Source of the DNA: Candidatus Methanimicrococcus labiotermitis
GTDB lineage: Archaea > Halobacteriota > Methanosarcinia > Methanosarcinales > Methanosarcinaceae
Reading direction: 5' to 3'
Assembly (NCBI GenBank): GCA_009784005.1
Contig: WRCE01000010.1
Location: 1 to 51,481 of the forward strand
Length of the DNA stretch: 51,481 nt
Shown: positions 17,810 to 28,936 of the stretch, one piece after another
Position numbering within the stretch: position 1 is the first letter of the stretch
Layout of the letters: every line of letters begins with the position of its first letter
Notes under the pieces: model-generated
Told to the model about the DNA's origin: nothing
Databases searched by the model: none
What the model saw: the letters and a program-made list of their open reading frames with translations, nothing else
Program-made: the position numbers and the translations under genes

Positions 17810-17985
17810 CTTATTTCTCAAATTCTCTTTTCAGAACATTTTTTTCCAAAATGAAACATCCGTTTTCTTAAAGTATAAAGGAAAAAACGAACGCCGTTTT
17901 TAAAAAACTCATTTTTCAGGTTTCAATCAAAAAGGCGTTCGGGTTTGATTTAAATCGTAAAAGCCAGATGTTTCAGTTTTCAACT
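17810..17985. repeat. Nested palindromic element, copy 2
   Basis: A direct duplicate of 17637-17808 at a period of about 173 bp. A core of some 70 bp, around AAAGTATAAAGGAAAAAACG, is almost identical. The outer arms GAAACATC/GATGTTTC and the inner arms CGAACGCC/GGCGTTCG are kept, while the CAGGTTTC/GAAACCTG stem has decayed. Confidence 0.7.
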
Positions 17986-18000
17986 CATCGAAAAAATGAT

Positions 18001-18148
18001 TAACCACCTCCATTTTCGGATTTGGGCGATGCGAAGCAGCGCACAAATACGAAAATGGAGATTCCGACAAAAATATAACGAAAATAACAAACCGAAATAT
18101 TAACGAAAAATATCAACCCGCCGTTTTTTTGAAAAAAGCAAGACAAAG
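18001..18148 (+). repeat. Dispersed hairpin repeat, copy 2
   Basis: TAACCACCTCCATTTTC leads into an 11-bp stem, 18008-18018 with 18050-18060, whose loop carries ATTTG/CAAAT and GCG-TGC/GCA-CGC pairing. It matches the element at 262-388 in the opposite orientation. The similarity continues weakly through AT-rich sequence to a GAAAAAAGCAAGA stretch. Confidence 0.6.
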
Positions 18149-18189
18149 AAAGACAATACTTTTTTAAACAAAAAAACAAACTCTTCTCC

Positions 18190-18627
18190 ATGGATTACAG
18201 AGTCGGACAAATCGCCCGTGTCTTTACCGTCAGAATAGACCACGGCGAAGATTTATTAGAATCACTGAAAACCCTCGCGTCAAAAGAAAACATTCAAGCC
18301 GCAACTTTCATTCTTCTCGGCGCCGTCGAATCCGGCCACATGGTCGTCGCCCCGAAGAAAAATGAACGCCCCCCTGACAAAATGTGGCTGAGCTTTGACA
18401 ACGCCCACGAAATCGCCGGAATCGGCGATTTATTCCGAGAAAACGGCGATCCTGTCGTTCACCTCCACGCCGGCCTCGGAAGAGCCGGAGACGGCCGCAT
18501 CGGATGCGTCAGAAAAGAGAACAAGGTCTTCATGGTCATCGAAGCCTTTGTCTTCGAATTAACAGGATTTGAAGCAAACCGCGTTTGGAATGATGACGAA
18601 GGTTTCGCGCCGGTGACTTTCAAATGA
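18190..18627 (+). CDS. PPC/DUF296 domain protein
   Basis: A 145-residue single-domain protein of the PPC (plant and prokaryote conserved, DUF296) family. It matches through RVFTVRIDHGEDLLESLKTL near the start, FILLGAVESGHMVV, and GDPVVHLHAGLGR, whose His pair is the family hallmark and may bind a metal. Plant relatives carry AT-hooks and bind DNA; the stand-alone archaeal form has no hook, and its role is unknown. No clear ribosome binding site precedes ATG 18190. A simple-sequence tract follows the stop. Confidence 0.82.
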   Translation: MDYRVGQIARVFTVRIDHGEDLLESLKTLASKENIQAATFILLGAVESGHMVVAPKKNERPPDKMWLSFDNAHEIAGIGDLFRENGDPVVHLHAGLGRAGDGRIGCVRKENKVFMVIEAFVFELTGFEANRVWNDDEGFAPVTFK

Positions 18628-18679
18628 AAGGAAAAAATGAAAGGAAAAAAATGAAAGGAAAAAAACAATGACCCTTAAA

Positions 18680-18836
18680 AATTGAAATTCATTCATTTAT
18701 TCGTTCATTCATTCGTTCATTCATTCGTTCATTCATTCGTTTATTCATTCGTTAATTCATTCGTTTATTCATTCGTTAATTCATTCGTTAATTCATTCGT
18801 TAATTCATTCGTTAATTCATTCGTTAATTCATTCTC
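18680..18836. repeat. 12-bp tandem repeat, about 150 bp
   Basis: ATTCATTCGTTC/ATTCATTCGTTA recurs about 13 times. It gives an open frame of (FVNS)n only because the unit is a multiple of three; I do not consider it a gene. Confidence 0.9.
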
Positions 18837-18850
18837 AAATATAAACGAAG

Positions 18851-18891
18851 ACCGAGATTGCGGCAGCCGTAGGCTGCTCGCAATCTACGGT
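18851..18891. terminator. Long hairpin
   Basis: AGATTGCGGCAGCC (18855-18868) pairs with 18872-18886 with one bulged T, and ACCG/CGGT extend it outward. No T run follows directly. The GATTGCGG...CGCAATC form resembles the hairpins at 17526 and 47870. Confidence 0.5.
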
Positions 18892-21604
<2,713 letters not shown>

Positions 21605-21616
21605 GGAGGTGTGAAA

Positions 21617-24600
21617 ATGGAAGAAAACAACAAAATCCAACAGCAGCAACAACAGCAGCAACAACACCTCGAAGAAACCCAAAAGAAAGTTCGGCAACAC
21701 GTTTTAAACGAATACATTGAACGTTCCCAACTTCCCGACGACGAAGAACCCAAAGGAAAAATTATCGGAGAAACGATTACCGTTACCGGCGAAAACAGCG
21801 ACGGCGAAAGCGGCAGCAGCAGCAACAGCGGCAGCAACAGCAGCAACGGCGGCAGCAACAGCAGCAGCAACGGCGGCAGCAACAGCGGCAGCAACGGCGG
21901 CAGCAACAGCGGCAACAACGGCGGCGACGAAGGCAACAACGACGAAAACAATGGCGACGAAGGCGACAATGACGATGAGGCACCTGCCCCCGACGAAGAA
22001 CGCGTCTCGGTCCGCCCCGTTTTATTGAATGATGAAATGAAAAATTCATACATTCAGTACGCGATGAGCGTGATTGTCGGCAGAGCGCTTCCTGATGCCC
22101 GCGACGGTTTGAAACCCGTTCACCGCAGAATCCTTTTCTCGATGAAAGAAAACGGCATGGTTTATGAAAAACCGCCGAAAAAATCCGCGCACGTTGTCGG
22201 TGACGTGCTTGCGAAGTACCACCCTCACGGTGATTCGGCCGTCTATGACGCGCTTGTTCGAATGGCCCAGGATTTCTCCCTCCGCTACCCGCTTATTGAC
22301 GGGCAGGGCAACTTCGGTTCCATTGACGGTGATGAAGCGGCCGCCATGCGTTACACAGAATCACGAATGGCACGCATTTCTTCTGAAATGTTAGAAGACA
22401 TCGACAAAGAAACCGTTGATTTCCGTCCGAACTACGACGAATCCATTGAAGAGCCCGCCGTTTTACCGGCGAAACTTCCCAATCTGTTAATCAACGGCTC
22501 CGCCGGAATCGCCGTCGGTATGGCAACAAACATGCCACCGCACTGCATTTCGGAAGTCATTGACGCCGCCGTCATGATGATTGAAACGCCTGACGCAGAC
22601 GTCCCCGACCTGATGCGTGTTATCAAAGGACCGGACTTCCCGACACGAGGCGTGATACTAGGCAGCGAAGGCATCATCAACGCTTACAAAACAGGCCGCG
22701 GCAGCGTTCGTATCCAAGCGGTTTCCCACTTAGAAGAACTGCGCGGCAACCGCCAAAAAATCGTTATTACAGAATTGCCGTATCAGGTCAACAAAGCCCG
22801 ATTGATTGAAAACATCGCCGACCTTGTCCGCGACAAAAAAGTGACCGGCATTTCCGATTTGCGTGACGAGTCCGACCGCGACGGCATCCGCGTCGTGATT
22901 GAGCTGACAGGCGGGACAAATCCCGATGTTTTGCTGAACCAGCTTTACAAACACACACAACTTCAAACGAGTTTCGGGATCATCAATCTGGCAATCGTAG
23001 ACGGCGTTCCCCGTGTCATGGGACTCCGCCAGCTTTTGAAGATTTATCTGAAACACAGAATAGATGTCATTCAAAGAAGAACGCTTTACGATTTAAAAAC
23101 GGCCCGCGAGCGCGAACACATCTTAAACGGCTTGAAGATTGCCCTTGACAACATCGACCCTGTCATTGAATTAATCAAAGCGTCAGAAGACGCGCAGGCT
23201 GCCAAAGAAGGATTAATGGCGCAGTTTGGGCTTGATGAGCTTCAAGCCAAAGCCATTTTAGAAATGCGCCTCCAAAAATTGACCGGCCTTGAAATCCAAA
23301 AGATTTTGGACGAACTCAAAGAAATTTTAGAGAGAATCGAAGAACTCGAAAAAATAGCCGCAAGCGATGAAATCAAATACGGCATCATCCGCGAAGAACT
23401 CTTAATGATGAGAGAGAAATACGATGACGGGCGCCGTACACAAATCATCCAAGGCGGATTTGACATTGACAACGAAGACCTCATCCAAAAAGAAGATGTC
23501 ATCATCACAATGACCGACCGCGGCTACATCAAAAGATTGTCGGCGGACACATATTCTCGCCAGCGCCGCGGCGGCAGGGGTATCATCGGCATGGAAACAA
23601 AAGAAGAAGACGTTGTCGTAAATCTGTTTGTTTCATCCACGCACAATTACATTTTATTCTTCACAAACAAAGGCCGCGTGTATTGGAAAAAGGGCTATGA
23701 GATTCCTGAAGGAAGCCGAACGTCCAAAGGCAAGTCCATTGCGAACTTCTTGGACTTAAAAGATGACGAATACGTCACCGCTTCCATTCCTGTCAAAGAA
23801 TTTAAAGAAAACAAATACTTGATGATGGTGACAAAAAAAGGAACCGTCAAGAAAACGCCGCTGACCGACTTTAAAAACCCGAGAAAAGCCGGAATCATCG
23901 CGACAACGCTGATGCCCAATGACGAGCTGGTCAATGTCATCCAAACCGACGGCGCCCGCGAAGTTGTCATGGTATCAAGGGCAGGCAAGTCCGTCCGCTT
24001 CGATGAAAAAGAAGTGCGCCCGATGGGCAGGTCCGCCCGCGGCGTGACGGGAATGAGATTGGTAAAACAAGATGACGCCGTCGTCAGCATGGACATCGTC
24101 AATCCCGCGGAAGCGTTGCTGACAATCACCGAAAACGGATTCGGAAAAGTCACCTTGTTTGACGAATACATCAAAAAACACCGCGGCATTCAGGGTGTAA
24201 TGTCAATCGTCACGGATGAGCGAAACGGCCGCGTCGTTTCCGTGAAATCCGTCAGCCGCGATGACGAACTCATCATCACGAGCGCGGAAGGCATTATCAT
24301 CCGCGTCCTTGCCGGCGAACTCCGCGCCCAAGGCCGAAACACCAAAGGCGTCCGCATCATGAAACTCGCCGCCGAGGATAAAGTCGTCAGCGTCGCCGTT
24401 GTAAAACAGCCGGTCGGCGAAAACGCCGACGGTACAGGCGGTGTCGACGGCATCGGCGGCACCGGCAACCCCGACACCTTCAGCGGCTTTGGCGCCGAAA
24501 ACGTCAATGAAAATGAGTCAGGATTCGAACGGCAAACATCAGAGGTCGGCTCGGAAGAACCGGACGATGACGGCGAATACGGCGACGGAAACGACAGTGA

Positions 24601-24661
24601 AAGCGAACCGGATGAAGAAATCGAATACGACAGCGAAATCGAACAAGATGAAGACAATTGA
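21617..24661 (+). CDS. gyrA: DNA gyrase subunit A with long low-complexity N-terminus
   Basis: The DNA-cleaving subunit of gyrase, 1014 residues against about 810-880 normally. The core begins near residue 130. The quinolone-resistance region [17 protein letters not shown] keeps Ser207 and Asp211 of the sensitive type, and the catalytic tyrosine is Tyr246 in AAAMRYTES. The beta-pinwheel domain carries the GyrA box QRRGGRG, which marks gyrase rather than Topo IV. Residues 1-125 are additional: nine consecutive Gln, a charged helix, then a Ser/Asn/Gly repeat (about 61-105) and an acidic stretch. A second acidic tail occupies the last 60 residues. ATG 21617 is chosen because GGAGGT (21605-21610) sits 6 nt upstream; an upstream GTG overlaps that site. 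Confidence 0.96.
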   Translation: MEENNKIQQQQQQQQQHLEETQKKVRQHVLNEYIERSQLPDDEEPKGKIIGETITVTGENSDGESGSSSNSGSNSSNGGSNSSSNGGSNSGSNGGSNSGNNGGDEGNNDENNGDEGDNDDEAPAPDEERVSVRPVLLNDEMKNSYIQYAMSVIVGRALPDARDGLKPVHRRILFSMKENGMVYEKPPKKSAHVVGDVLAKYHPHGDSAVYDALVRMAQDFSLRYPLIDGQGNFGSIDGDEAAAMRYTESRMARISSEMLEDIDKETVDFRPNYDESIEEPAVLPAKLPNLLINGSAGIAVGMATNMPPHCISEVIDAAVMMIETPDADVPDLMRVIKGPDFPTRGVILGSEGIINAYKTGRGSVRIQAVSHLEELRGNRQKIVITELPYQVNKARLIENIADLVRDKKVTGISDLRDESDRDGIRVVIELTGGTNPDVLLNQLYKHTQLQTSFGIINLAIVDGVPRVMGLRQLLKIYLKHRIDVIQRRTLYDLKTAREREHILNGLKIALDNIDPVIELIKASEDAQAAKEGLMAQFGLDELQAKAILEMRLQKLTGLEIQKILDELKEILERIEELEKIAASDEIKYGIIREELLMMREKYDDGRRTQIIQGGFDIDNEDLIQKEDVIITMTDRGYIKRLSADTYSRQRRGGRGIIGMETKEEDVVVNLFVSSTHNYILFFTNKGRVYWKKGYEIPEGSRTSKGKSIANFLDLKDDEYVTASIPVKEFKENKYLMMVTKKGTVKKTPLTDFKNPRKAGIIATTLMPNDELVNVIQTDGAREVVMVSRAGKSVRFDEKEVRPMGRSARGVTGMRLVKQDDAVVSMDIVNPAEALLTITENGFGKVTLFDEYIKKHRGIQGVMSIVTDERNGRVVSVKSVSRDDELIITSAEGIIIRVLAGELRAQGRNTKGVRIMKLAAEDKVVSVAVVKQPVGENADGTGGVDGIGGTGNPDTFSGFGAENVNENESGFERQTSEVGSEEPDDDGEYGDGNDSESEPDEEIEYDSEIEQDEDN
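21812..21930 (+). repeat. In-frame AGCAAC/GGCGGC repeat in gyrA
   Basis: Runs of AGC, AAC and GGC codons in the pattern GGCGGCAGCAACAGC give a Ser-Asn-Gly linker of about 40 residues. Confidence 0.85.
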
Positions 24662-24796
24662 ACAGGATGAAGAAATTGAAAATGACGGCGAATAAAGAAA
24701 CCGACATCATTCAAAAATAATGGCATTCAAACAATTCCATTCAATCAATGCCATTCAATCAATGTCATTCAATAGTATCCGAAAAATATGAAATAA

Positions 24797-24821
24797 GGTG
24801 GGGTGCTGAAAGCACCCCACC
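24797..24821 (+). terminator. gyrBA terminator hairpin
   Basis: GGTGGGGTGCT (24797-24807) pairs perfectly with 24811-24821 across a 3-nt loop. No T run follows directly, so termination may rely on downstream sequence. The rest of the 24662-25031 spacer holds a CAGTAAAGAGAGAAAGCAGTAC-like repeat (24851-24955). Confidence 0.6.
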
Positions 24822-25031
24822 GTAAACTAACCACTGTTTTAGTACGAAACATCAGTACAAAAAAAATCAGTACAAGAGAGAAATCTGTACAAAAAATCAG
24901 TAAAGAGAGAAAGCAGTACAAAAAATCAGTAAAGAGAGAAAGCAGTACAAAAAAAATAGTAAAAAGAAAAAGTGAGACCGGGGCAAAGGTCTTAACTTTC
25001 AGCCCCTGTTTTCGCTTTATTTTCGCTTTAA

Positions 25032-25664
25032 TTACAGCGGCACTTCAAAGTCTGAAAGTTCATAGTTGAAGTGGGTGCCGTTGATCTTGCAAAGCTCTCT
25101 GGCGAGAAGCCAGTAGATGAGTGAGAGCGCTTTTCTTCCTTTATTGTTTGTCGGGATGACGAGGTCAACATTCTTTGTCAAGTTGTTGGAGTCAGCCAGC
25201 GCAATGACGGGGACATTGATGTCAAAGGCTTCTTTGATGACCTGCGCGTCGCCGGCGGGGTCTGTGACGATAACAATTTCGGGTTCAAAATAGCTGTCCA
25301 TCTTCGGGTTTGTCAGCATGCCCGGGATGAAGCGGCCAAGCGCCGAGCGGCAACCTGTTGTTTTGGCGAACATCTTTGCGGGGTACTGTCCGTACTGTCT
25401 GGAAGAGACGACCAAAACGCGTGAAATATCAAATCTGGCAAGCATATGCGCCGCGGCGATAACGCGTTCGTCGGTGGACTGGATGTCCAAAACATAGAGA
25501 CCGTCTGTTCTGACACGGTAGACGAAACGCATCATGTCTTTTGTTTTCTGTTGTGTACCGATGTGGACGCCGGCTGCCAGATACTCGTCAATGGAGACGA
25601 GGTAAGACTGGTCATTGGACGCGACATCTTCATTTACTGTAGGTTGTGCTTCTTGGTTTTCCAT
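25032..25664 (-). CDS. rps2: 30S ribosomal protein S2
   Basis: A structural component of the small ribosomal subunit. It has 210 residues from the chosen ATG at 25664, which has GGTGA (25674-25670) properly spaced; a GTG three codons earlier overlaps that site. The family segments [50 protein letters not shown] and [10 protein letters not shown] are all present. The N-terminal 25 residues are a flexible acidic extension common in archaeal S2. Last gene of the L18e-L13-S9-RpoN-RpoK-S2 operon. The enolase gene often found between rpoK and rps2 in euryarchaea is absent here. Confidence 0.96.
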   Translation of the reverse strand: MENQEAQPTVNEDVASNDQSYLVSIDEYLAAGVHIGTQQKTKDMMRFVYRVRTDGLYVLDIQSTDERVIAAAHMLARFDISRVLVVSSRQYGQYPAKMFAKTTGCRSALGRFIPGMLTNPKMDSYFEPEIVIVTDPAGDAQVIKEAFDINVPVIALADSNNLTKNVDLVIPTNNKGRKALSLIYWLLARELCKINGTHFNYELSDFEVPL

Positions 25665-25746
25665 TAAATTCACCTTGTATTATTTGGATTAAAAATATTG
25701 TTTCCTTAATTTTTGATTAAATTATTGATTGGTTCCTTTGACCCTT

Positions 25747-25932
25747 TTACCTTTTAACGGTAATCGGAACGACACCTCTCTTGAATTCCTCAAGAGCGAT
25801 ATAGAGCGGGTCAACGCCCGATTTTTCGTAATCATGAATTAAGACGGGGGCACCCATTGAAATTTGAAGGGCGCGGGCACCGACAATTCTGGCTCTTTCA
25901 AATCTTGTATATTCCTGAATTTGGAGTTTCAT
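25747..25932 (-). CDS. rpoK: RNA polymerase subunit K (Rpb6/omega)
   Basis: A small assembly subunit of archaeal RNA polymerase, 61 residues. [22 protein letters not shown] is the Rpb6 signature, and [13 protein letters not shown] the conserved C-terminus. I start it at ATG 25932, because GGTGA lies 5 nt upstream; a GTG overlapping that site would add three residues. Between rpoN and rps2 in the operon. Confidence 0.94.
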   Translation of the reverse strand: MKLQIQEYTRFERARIVGARALQISMGAPVLIHDYEKSGVDPLYIALEEFKRGVVPITVKR

Positions 25933-26100
25933 ACCCTTCACCTGAACTTATCCGTCACTGTTTCTATAGGGATTAAAAATGAAAACAAAATGAAAAAACA
26001 AACAGAAAACAATTTTGTTTCCTGTTTATTTGACTTTTTATTTTCTGAGTTTATTTTCTAAGACAGTCGCTTATAGTCGCTTACAGTCACTTATAGTCGC

Positions 26101-26289
26101 TTACTGGTAAGGCGCAATAACGTCAACCATTTCGATATGGCTCAAAAGCATTCTTCTGCAGCAGTATCTGGTGTAGCCGAGGTCGTTTAAGACCTGGCCG
26201 CTGTCCTCGCCCGCTTTGGTTCTGGCTTTGAAATCTTCATATCCCGAAGCAACGACTTTCCCGCATGAAAAACAACGAACCGGTATCAT
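26101..26289 (-). CDS. rpoN: RNA polymerase subunit N (Rpb10)
   Basis: A zinc-binding subunit of archaeal RNA polymerase, 62 residues. [13 protein letters not shown] supplies the first Cys pair and [20 protein letters not shown] the second, with adjacent cysteines as is typical of Rpb10. It lies 11 bp downstream of rps9, and a 170-bp AT-rich gap separates it from rpoK, longer than elsewhere in the operon. Confidence 0.96.
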   Translation of the reverse strand: MIPVRCFSCGKVVASGYEDFKARTKAGEDSGQVLNDLGYTRYCCRRMLLSHIEMVDVIAPYQ

Positions 26290-26300
26290 ATTTTCTCACA

Positions 26301-26708
26301 TTACCTGTATGATTTCTGGTATCTTGCTCTGGCACCCGGACCGCCGAAGTATTTCGGTTCTTTTTGTCTGGAGTCGCTGACAAGCAAGCTTCTGTCAAAT
26401 TCTGCGTACGCGTCGCGGATGGAGGTGTCGTTGGTGAATTCAACGATTCCTTTCGCAATAGCTGTACGCGCCGCATTGGCTTGGCCGACAAATCCGCCGC
26501 CTTTGACGGTGACGAGGATGTCGAGCTTTGAGATGACCGCTTCACCGGCGATGTTGACTGATTCGGAAATTTTTTGGTTCACGAGCCAGTTGCCGTAAAT
26601 CGGAAGCGGGATTTTATTAATTCTGACGACGCCGGTGCCGCTTTTAACGGTTGCTCTTGCAACGGCTGTCTTATGTTTGCCTGATGTATTCACAATTTTT
26701 TCGACCAT
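26301..26708 (-). CDS. rps9: 30S ribosomal protein S9
   Basis: 135 residues, the usual archaeal length. [20 protein letters not shown] at the start, [20 protein letters not shown] in the middle and the basic C-terminus [17 protein letters not shown], which reaches toward the P site, are all characteristic. Immediately downstream of rpl13 with 14 bp between them. Confidence 0.97.
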   Translation of the reverse strand: MVEKIVNTSGKHKTAVARATVKSGTGVVRINKIPLPIYGNWLVNQKISESVNIAGEAVISKLDILVTVKGGGFVGQANAARTAIAKGIVEFTNDTSIRDAYAEFDRSLLVSDSRQKEPKYFGGPGARARYQKSYR

Positions 26709-26722
26709 ATTCCATCATTCCT

Positions 26723-27142
26723 TTAAACTTTGGCTCCGAGGTTTCTGCCGATATCACCCAATTTCACATATTTGGAAGAACTTAAGCGGGTGACATGGGC
26801 CTCTTCGATCGTTTCGATATTGCCGCCTTTGAACTCCGGCGGAACGCCGCAGTAAACTTTAAGACTGGACAATGCGGCTCTGCCGTTTTGTCTCTTGTAC
26901 GGGAGCATGCCTCGAACTGTTCTTTTCAAGATTCTTTCCGGTCTCTTCGGGAAGTAGGGACCGTATTCAGTTCGTCCGGTCTCAATGGATTTGCGGTAGT
27001 CGGCATAAATTGAATATCTGTTTCCGGAAACGACGGCGAGGTCGGCGTTGATGATGTCGATTTGTTCGCCGTTTAAGAGACGTTTCGCGACAATGCTTGC
27101 CAGACGTCCCAAAATCAATCCGTTTGCATCAATGATTGTCAT
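26723..27142 (-). CDS. rpl13: 50S ribosomal protein L13
   Basis: 139 residues from ATG 27142. The N-terminal segment [18 protein letters not shown] and the [19 protein letters not shown] motif identify archaeal L13. GAGGTG lies just upstream of the chosen ATG; a GTG five codons earlier overlaps that site and is less likely. Starts 11 bp after the rpl18e stop. Confidence 0.96.
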   Translation of the reverse strand: MTIIDANGLILGRLASIVAKRLLNGEQIDIINADLAVVSGNRYSIYADYRKSIETGRTEYGPYFPKRPERILKRTVRGMLPYKRQNGRAALSSLKVYCGVPPEFKGGNIETIEEAHVTRLSSSKYVKLGDIGRNLGAKV

Positions 27143-27153
27143 ACTTTTGCACC

Positions 27154-27534
27154 TCACTGGAAAATTCTGATTCCGGAACCGGTCGGGTTCTCATCAAGGA
27201 TGTCTTCAACGCGGATACAGGTGCCGCCGGCAACTGTTATCTTTTCGAATGCGCCGACGCTGAAGTTCAAAGCAGCGACCGTCACGGGAAAGCTGATGTC
27301 ACCGGCGCCGAGGACTTTCCCCGGAACCAAAAGGACATCGTTTTCCTTGGCGTGTCTGTTGATTTGACTCAAATTGACATCGGCATAATTTCTGGACGGA
27401 TTTTCCAACTTTTTGGCAATCGCTGCCCAGATCGGTGCGTCATATTCTACACTGGCGCTTTTAAGCGTCAAAATAAGGTTAATTATTCTCGGATTTGTCT
27501 TTCGAGAGAGCTTTACAAGTGATCTTTTACCCAT
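27154..27534 (-). CDS. rpl18e: 50S ribosomal protein L18e
   Basis: 126 residues. [20 protein letters not shown] near the N-terminus and [20 protein letters not shown] are diagnostic of archaeal L18e (the eukaryotic L18/bacterial L15 relative). The start at ATG 27534 is set by GGAGG at 27545-27541. First gene of the ribosomal/RNA polymerase operon. Confidence 0.95.
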   Translation of the reverse strand: MGKRSLVKLSRKTNPRIINLILTLKSASVEYDAPIWAAIAKKLENPSRNYADVNLSQINRHAKENDVLLVPGKVLGAGDISFPVTVAALNFSVGAFEKITVAGGTCIRVEDILDENPTGSGIRIFQ

Positions 27535-27840
27535 TATTTTCCTCCGCAAGATTTTTTGAAAAAATCCTACTCACGCAGTTCGCTTCAAATAAAACAGCAG
27601 GTTGCGTTCGAAAATAAAGTACCCTGAAACTTATTATTTTCTGTCAAAATCAGATATAAAATCAGATATACACTATTTTCCTATAGGTGACCGCTTAGAA
27701 AGGACACATAGCATATAAAGGTTTCTTGTAGTGGGGCTTCGTGTAAAAAGCCAAGGTCATGCGATAAGAAGAGAAGGTTAATAACAAAAACAAAGTAATT
27801 AAATAAATTGCTTGAATTGAAGTTATTACGGAAGAAAATC
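27535..27840. other. Spacer with divergent promoter for the ribosomal operon
   Basis: On the minus strand, CTTTATATGC (27719-27710) is a good TATA candidate, predicting transcription from about 27685 and a leader of about 150 nt before rpl18e. The same TATA is nearly symmetrical and could also serve the small gene at 27841. No coding potential. Confidence 0.45.
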
Positions 27841-28077
27841 ATGGTAGCCGACAATAAAAATCAAAATGATACAGAGCTTATAAAGAGCCAAGAAAAGAAT
27901 ACGAACGAATCGAACGAATCAAAAAAACCAAACGAAAATCGAGTGACAGAGATATTTCATTCATCAAAATATGCATCTCTGATTGTTTCTGAAAGTTTTT
28001 TCGGAAGGAATAATCGAAAAAGAGATTTTAGCGAGAAAAAAAAGGAAAAAAGCAAAATTGAATCAAAAAATAAGTAA
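27841..28077 (+). CDS. Small charged hypothetical protein
   Basis: A possible gene of 78 residues from ATG 27841 (11 further residues if an upstream start is used). It is hydrophilic and rich in Lys, Asn, Glu and Ser, with one less biased stretch (VTEIFHSSKYASLIVSESFF) in the middle. No signal peptide, no membrane segment, no recognised domain. The ribosome binding site is weak (GGAAGAAAATC). The stop codon lies inside an 18-bp inverted repeat. Codon use is A-rich and unlike its neighbours, so this could also be a chance frame in AT-rich DNA. Confidence 0.35.
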   Translation: MVADNKNQNDTELIKSQEKNTNESNESKKPNENRVTEIFHSSKYASLIVSESFFGRNNRKRDFSEKKKEKSKIESKNK

Positions 28078-28125
28078 CATAAGTTAATTTATTGGCACTC
28101 AATCAACTAACTTATGTTACTTATT
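28069..28125. repeat. 18-bp perfect inverted repeat
   Basis: AATAAGTAACATAAGTTA (28069-28086) is perfectly complementary to 28108-28125, with a 21-nt loop. It contains the stop codon of the small gene at 27841 and has no T run, so it may be an element end or a protein site as well as a terminator. Confidence 0.75.
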
Positions 28126-28185
28126 CTCAGATCTGCCAATTCCTTTTAATTGTACCCAAAATTCATATTCCTTAAAATATAGAAA

Positions 28186-28218
28186 AATTGAAGCCGGCGT
28201 TTCAGCCCGGCTTCAATT
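28186..28218 (-). terminator. iorAB terminator
   Basis: AATTGAAGCCGG (28186-28197) pairs perfectly with 28207-28218 across a 9-nt loop. On the minus strand TTTTT follows in ATTTTTCTATA. Between it and the iorB stop lies a tandem repeat of TGAGTTCTTATTTC type (28225-28297). Confidence 0.6.
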
Positions 28219-28297
28219 TAAAATCACTCATTTTTGAGCTCTTATTTCTGAGTTCTTATTTCTGAGTTCTCATTTCTGCGCGCCCATTCCTGAGCTC

Positions 28298-28936
28298 TCA
28301 TTTCTGAATGCTGTTGTAGCCCGCTTCAAAAGCCGCCAAATTGATATCTAAGAATTCGGGAGGTACCGAAGCCTTGATGCAATCAATGAAGGTTTGCTTC
28401 TTGAGCGGGATAAAGTGAGACGCGGCGCCGATCATGACCACGTTTGTCGCCTGACTGTTGCCGGTCTTGGCGGCAGCTTCCGTCGCGTCGAAGGCCTTGA
28501 CGTCAAAAATCTTGGACAGCGCCTCAATCATTTGAGGAATGCCGGGGTATTCGGCTTTGCCTGTCGTGACGGTGAACGGGTAAATGGGGGCGGTGTTGAC
28601 GATGACAACAGCGCCGTCTTTCATGAGGCGGGCGTAGCGAACGGCTTCGATGGGTTCAAGAGCAATCATGATGTCGGCGCTTCTCGGCGGAATGAGAGAG
28701 CCGTAAGCGCTGCCGATGCGGACGTGGTTTTCAACGGAACCGCCGCGCTGAGCCATGCCGTGTGTTTCGGCTGCCTGAACGGCGCGGTCTTCGGCAACGG
28801 ATGCTCGGCCGAGAATGTCAGACGCCAAAATCGCGCCCTGACCGCCGACACCGCAAATGATGATGTCGCATTTCACATCGATTTTGCCGGAATTCGGAAC
28901 AGAACCGAAGATATTTTCGTTCATTTTTTCGCTCAT
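28298..28936 (-). CDS. iorB: Indolepyruvate:ferredoxin oxidoreductase, beta subunit
   Basis: The gamma-type catalytic subunit of the enzyme that oxidatively decarboxylates aryl pyruvates (from Trp, Phe, Tyr) to aryl acetyl-CoA and reduced ferredoxin, or runs in reverse in methanogens to make aromatic amino acids from aryl acids. It has 212 residues. IIICGVGGQGAILASDILGRA (residues about 26-46), AETHGMAQRGGSVENHVRIG and FDATEAAAKTGNSQATNVVM are the family segments. Its ATG overlaps the iorA stop by one base (TAATG), indicating translational coupling. Confidence 0.95.
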   Translation of the reverse strand: MSEKMNENIFGSVPNSGKIDVKCDIIICGVGGQGAILASDILGRASVAEDRAVQAAETHGMAQRGGSVENHVRIGSAYGSLIPPRSADIMIALEPIEAVRYARLMKDGAVVIVNTAPIYPFTVTTGKAEYPGIPQMIEALSKIFDVKAFDATEAAAKTGNSQATNVVMIGAASHFIPLKKQTFIDCIKASVPPEFLDINLAAFEAGYNSIQK

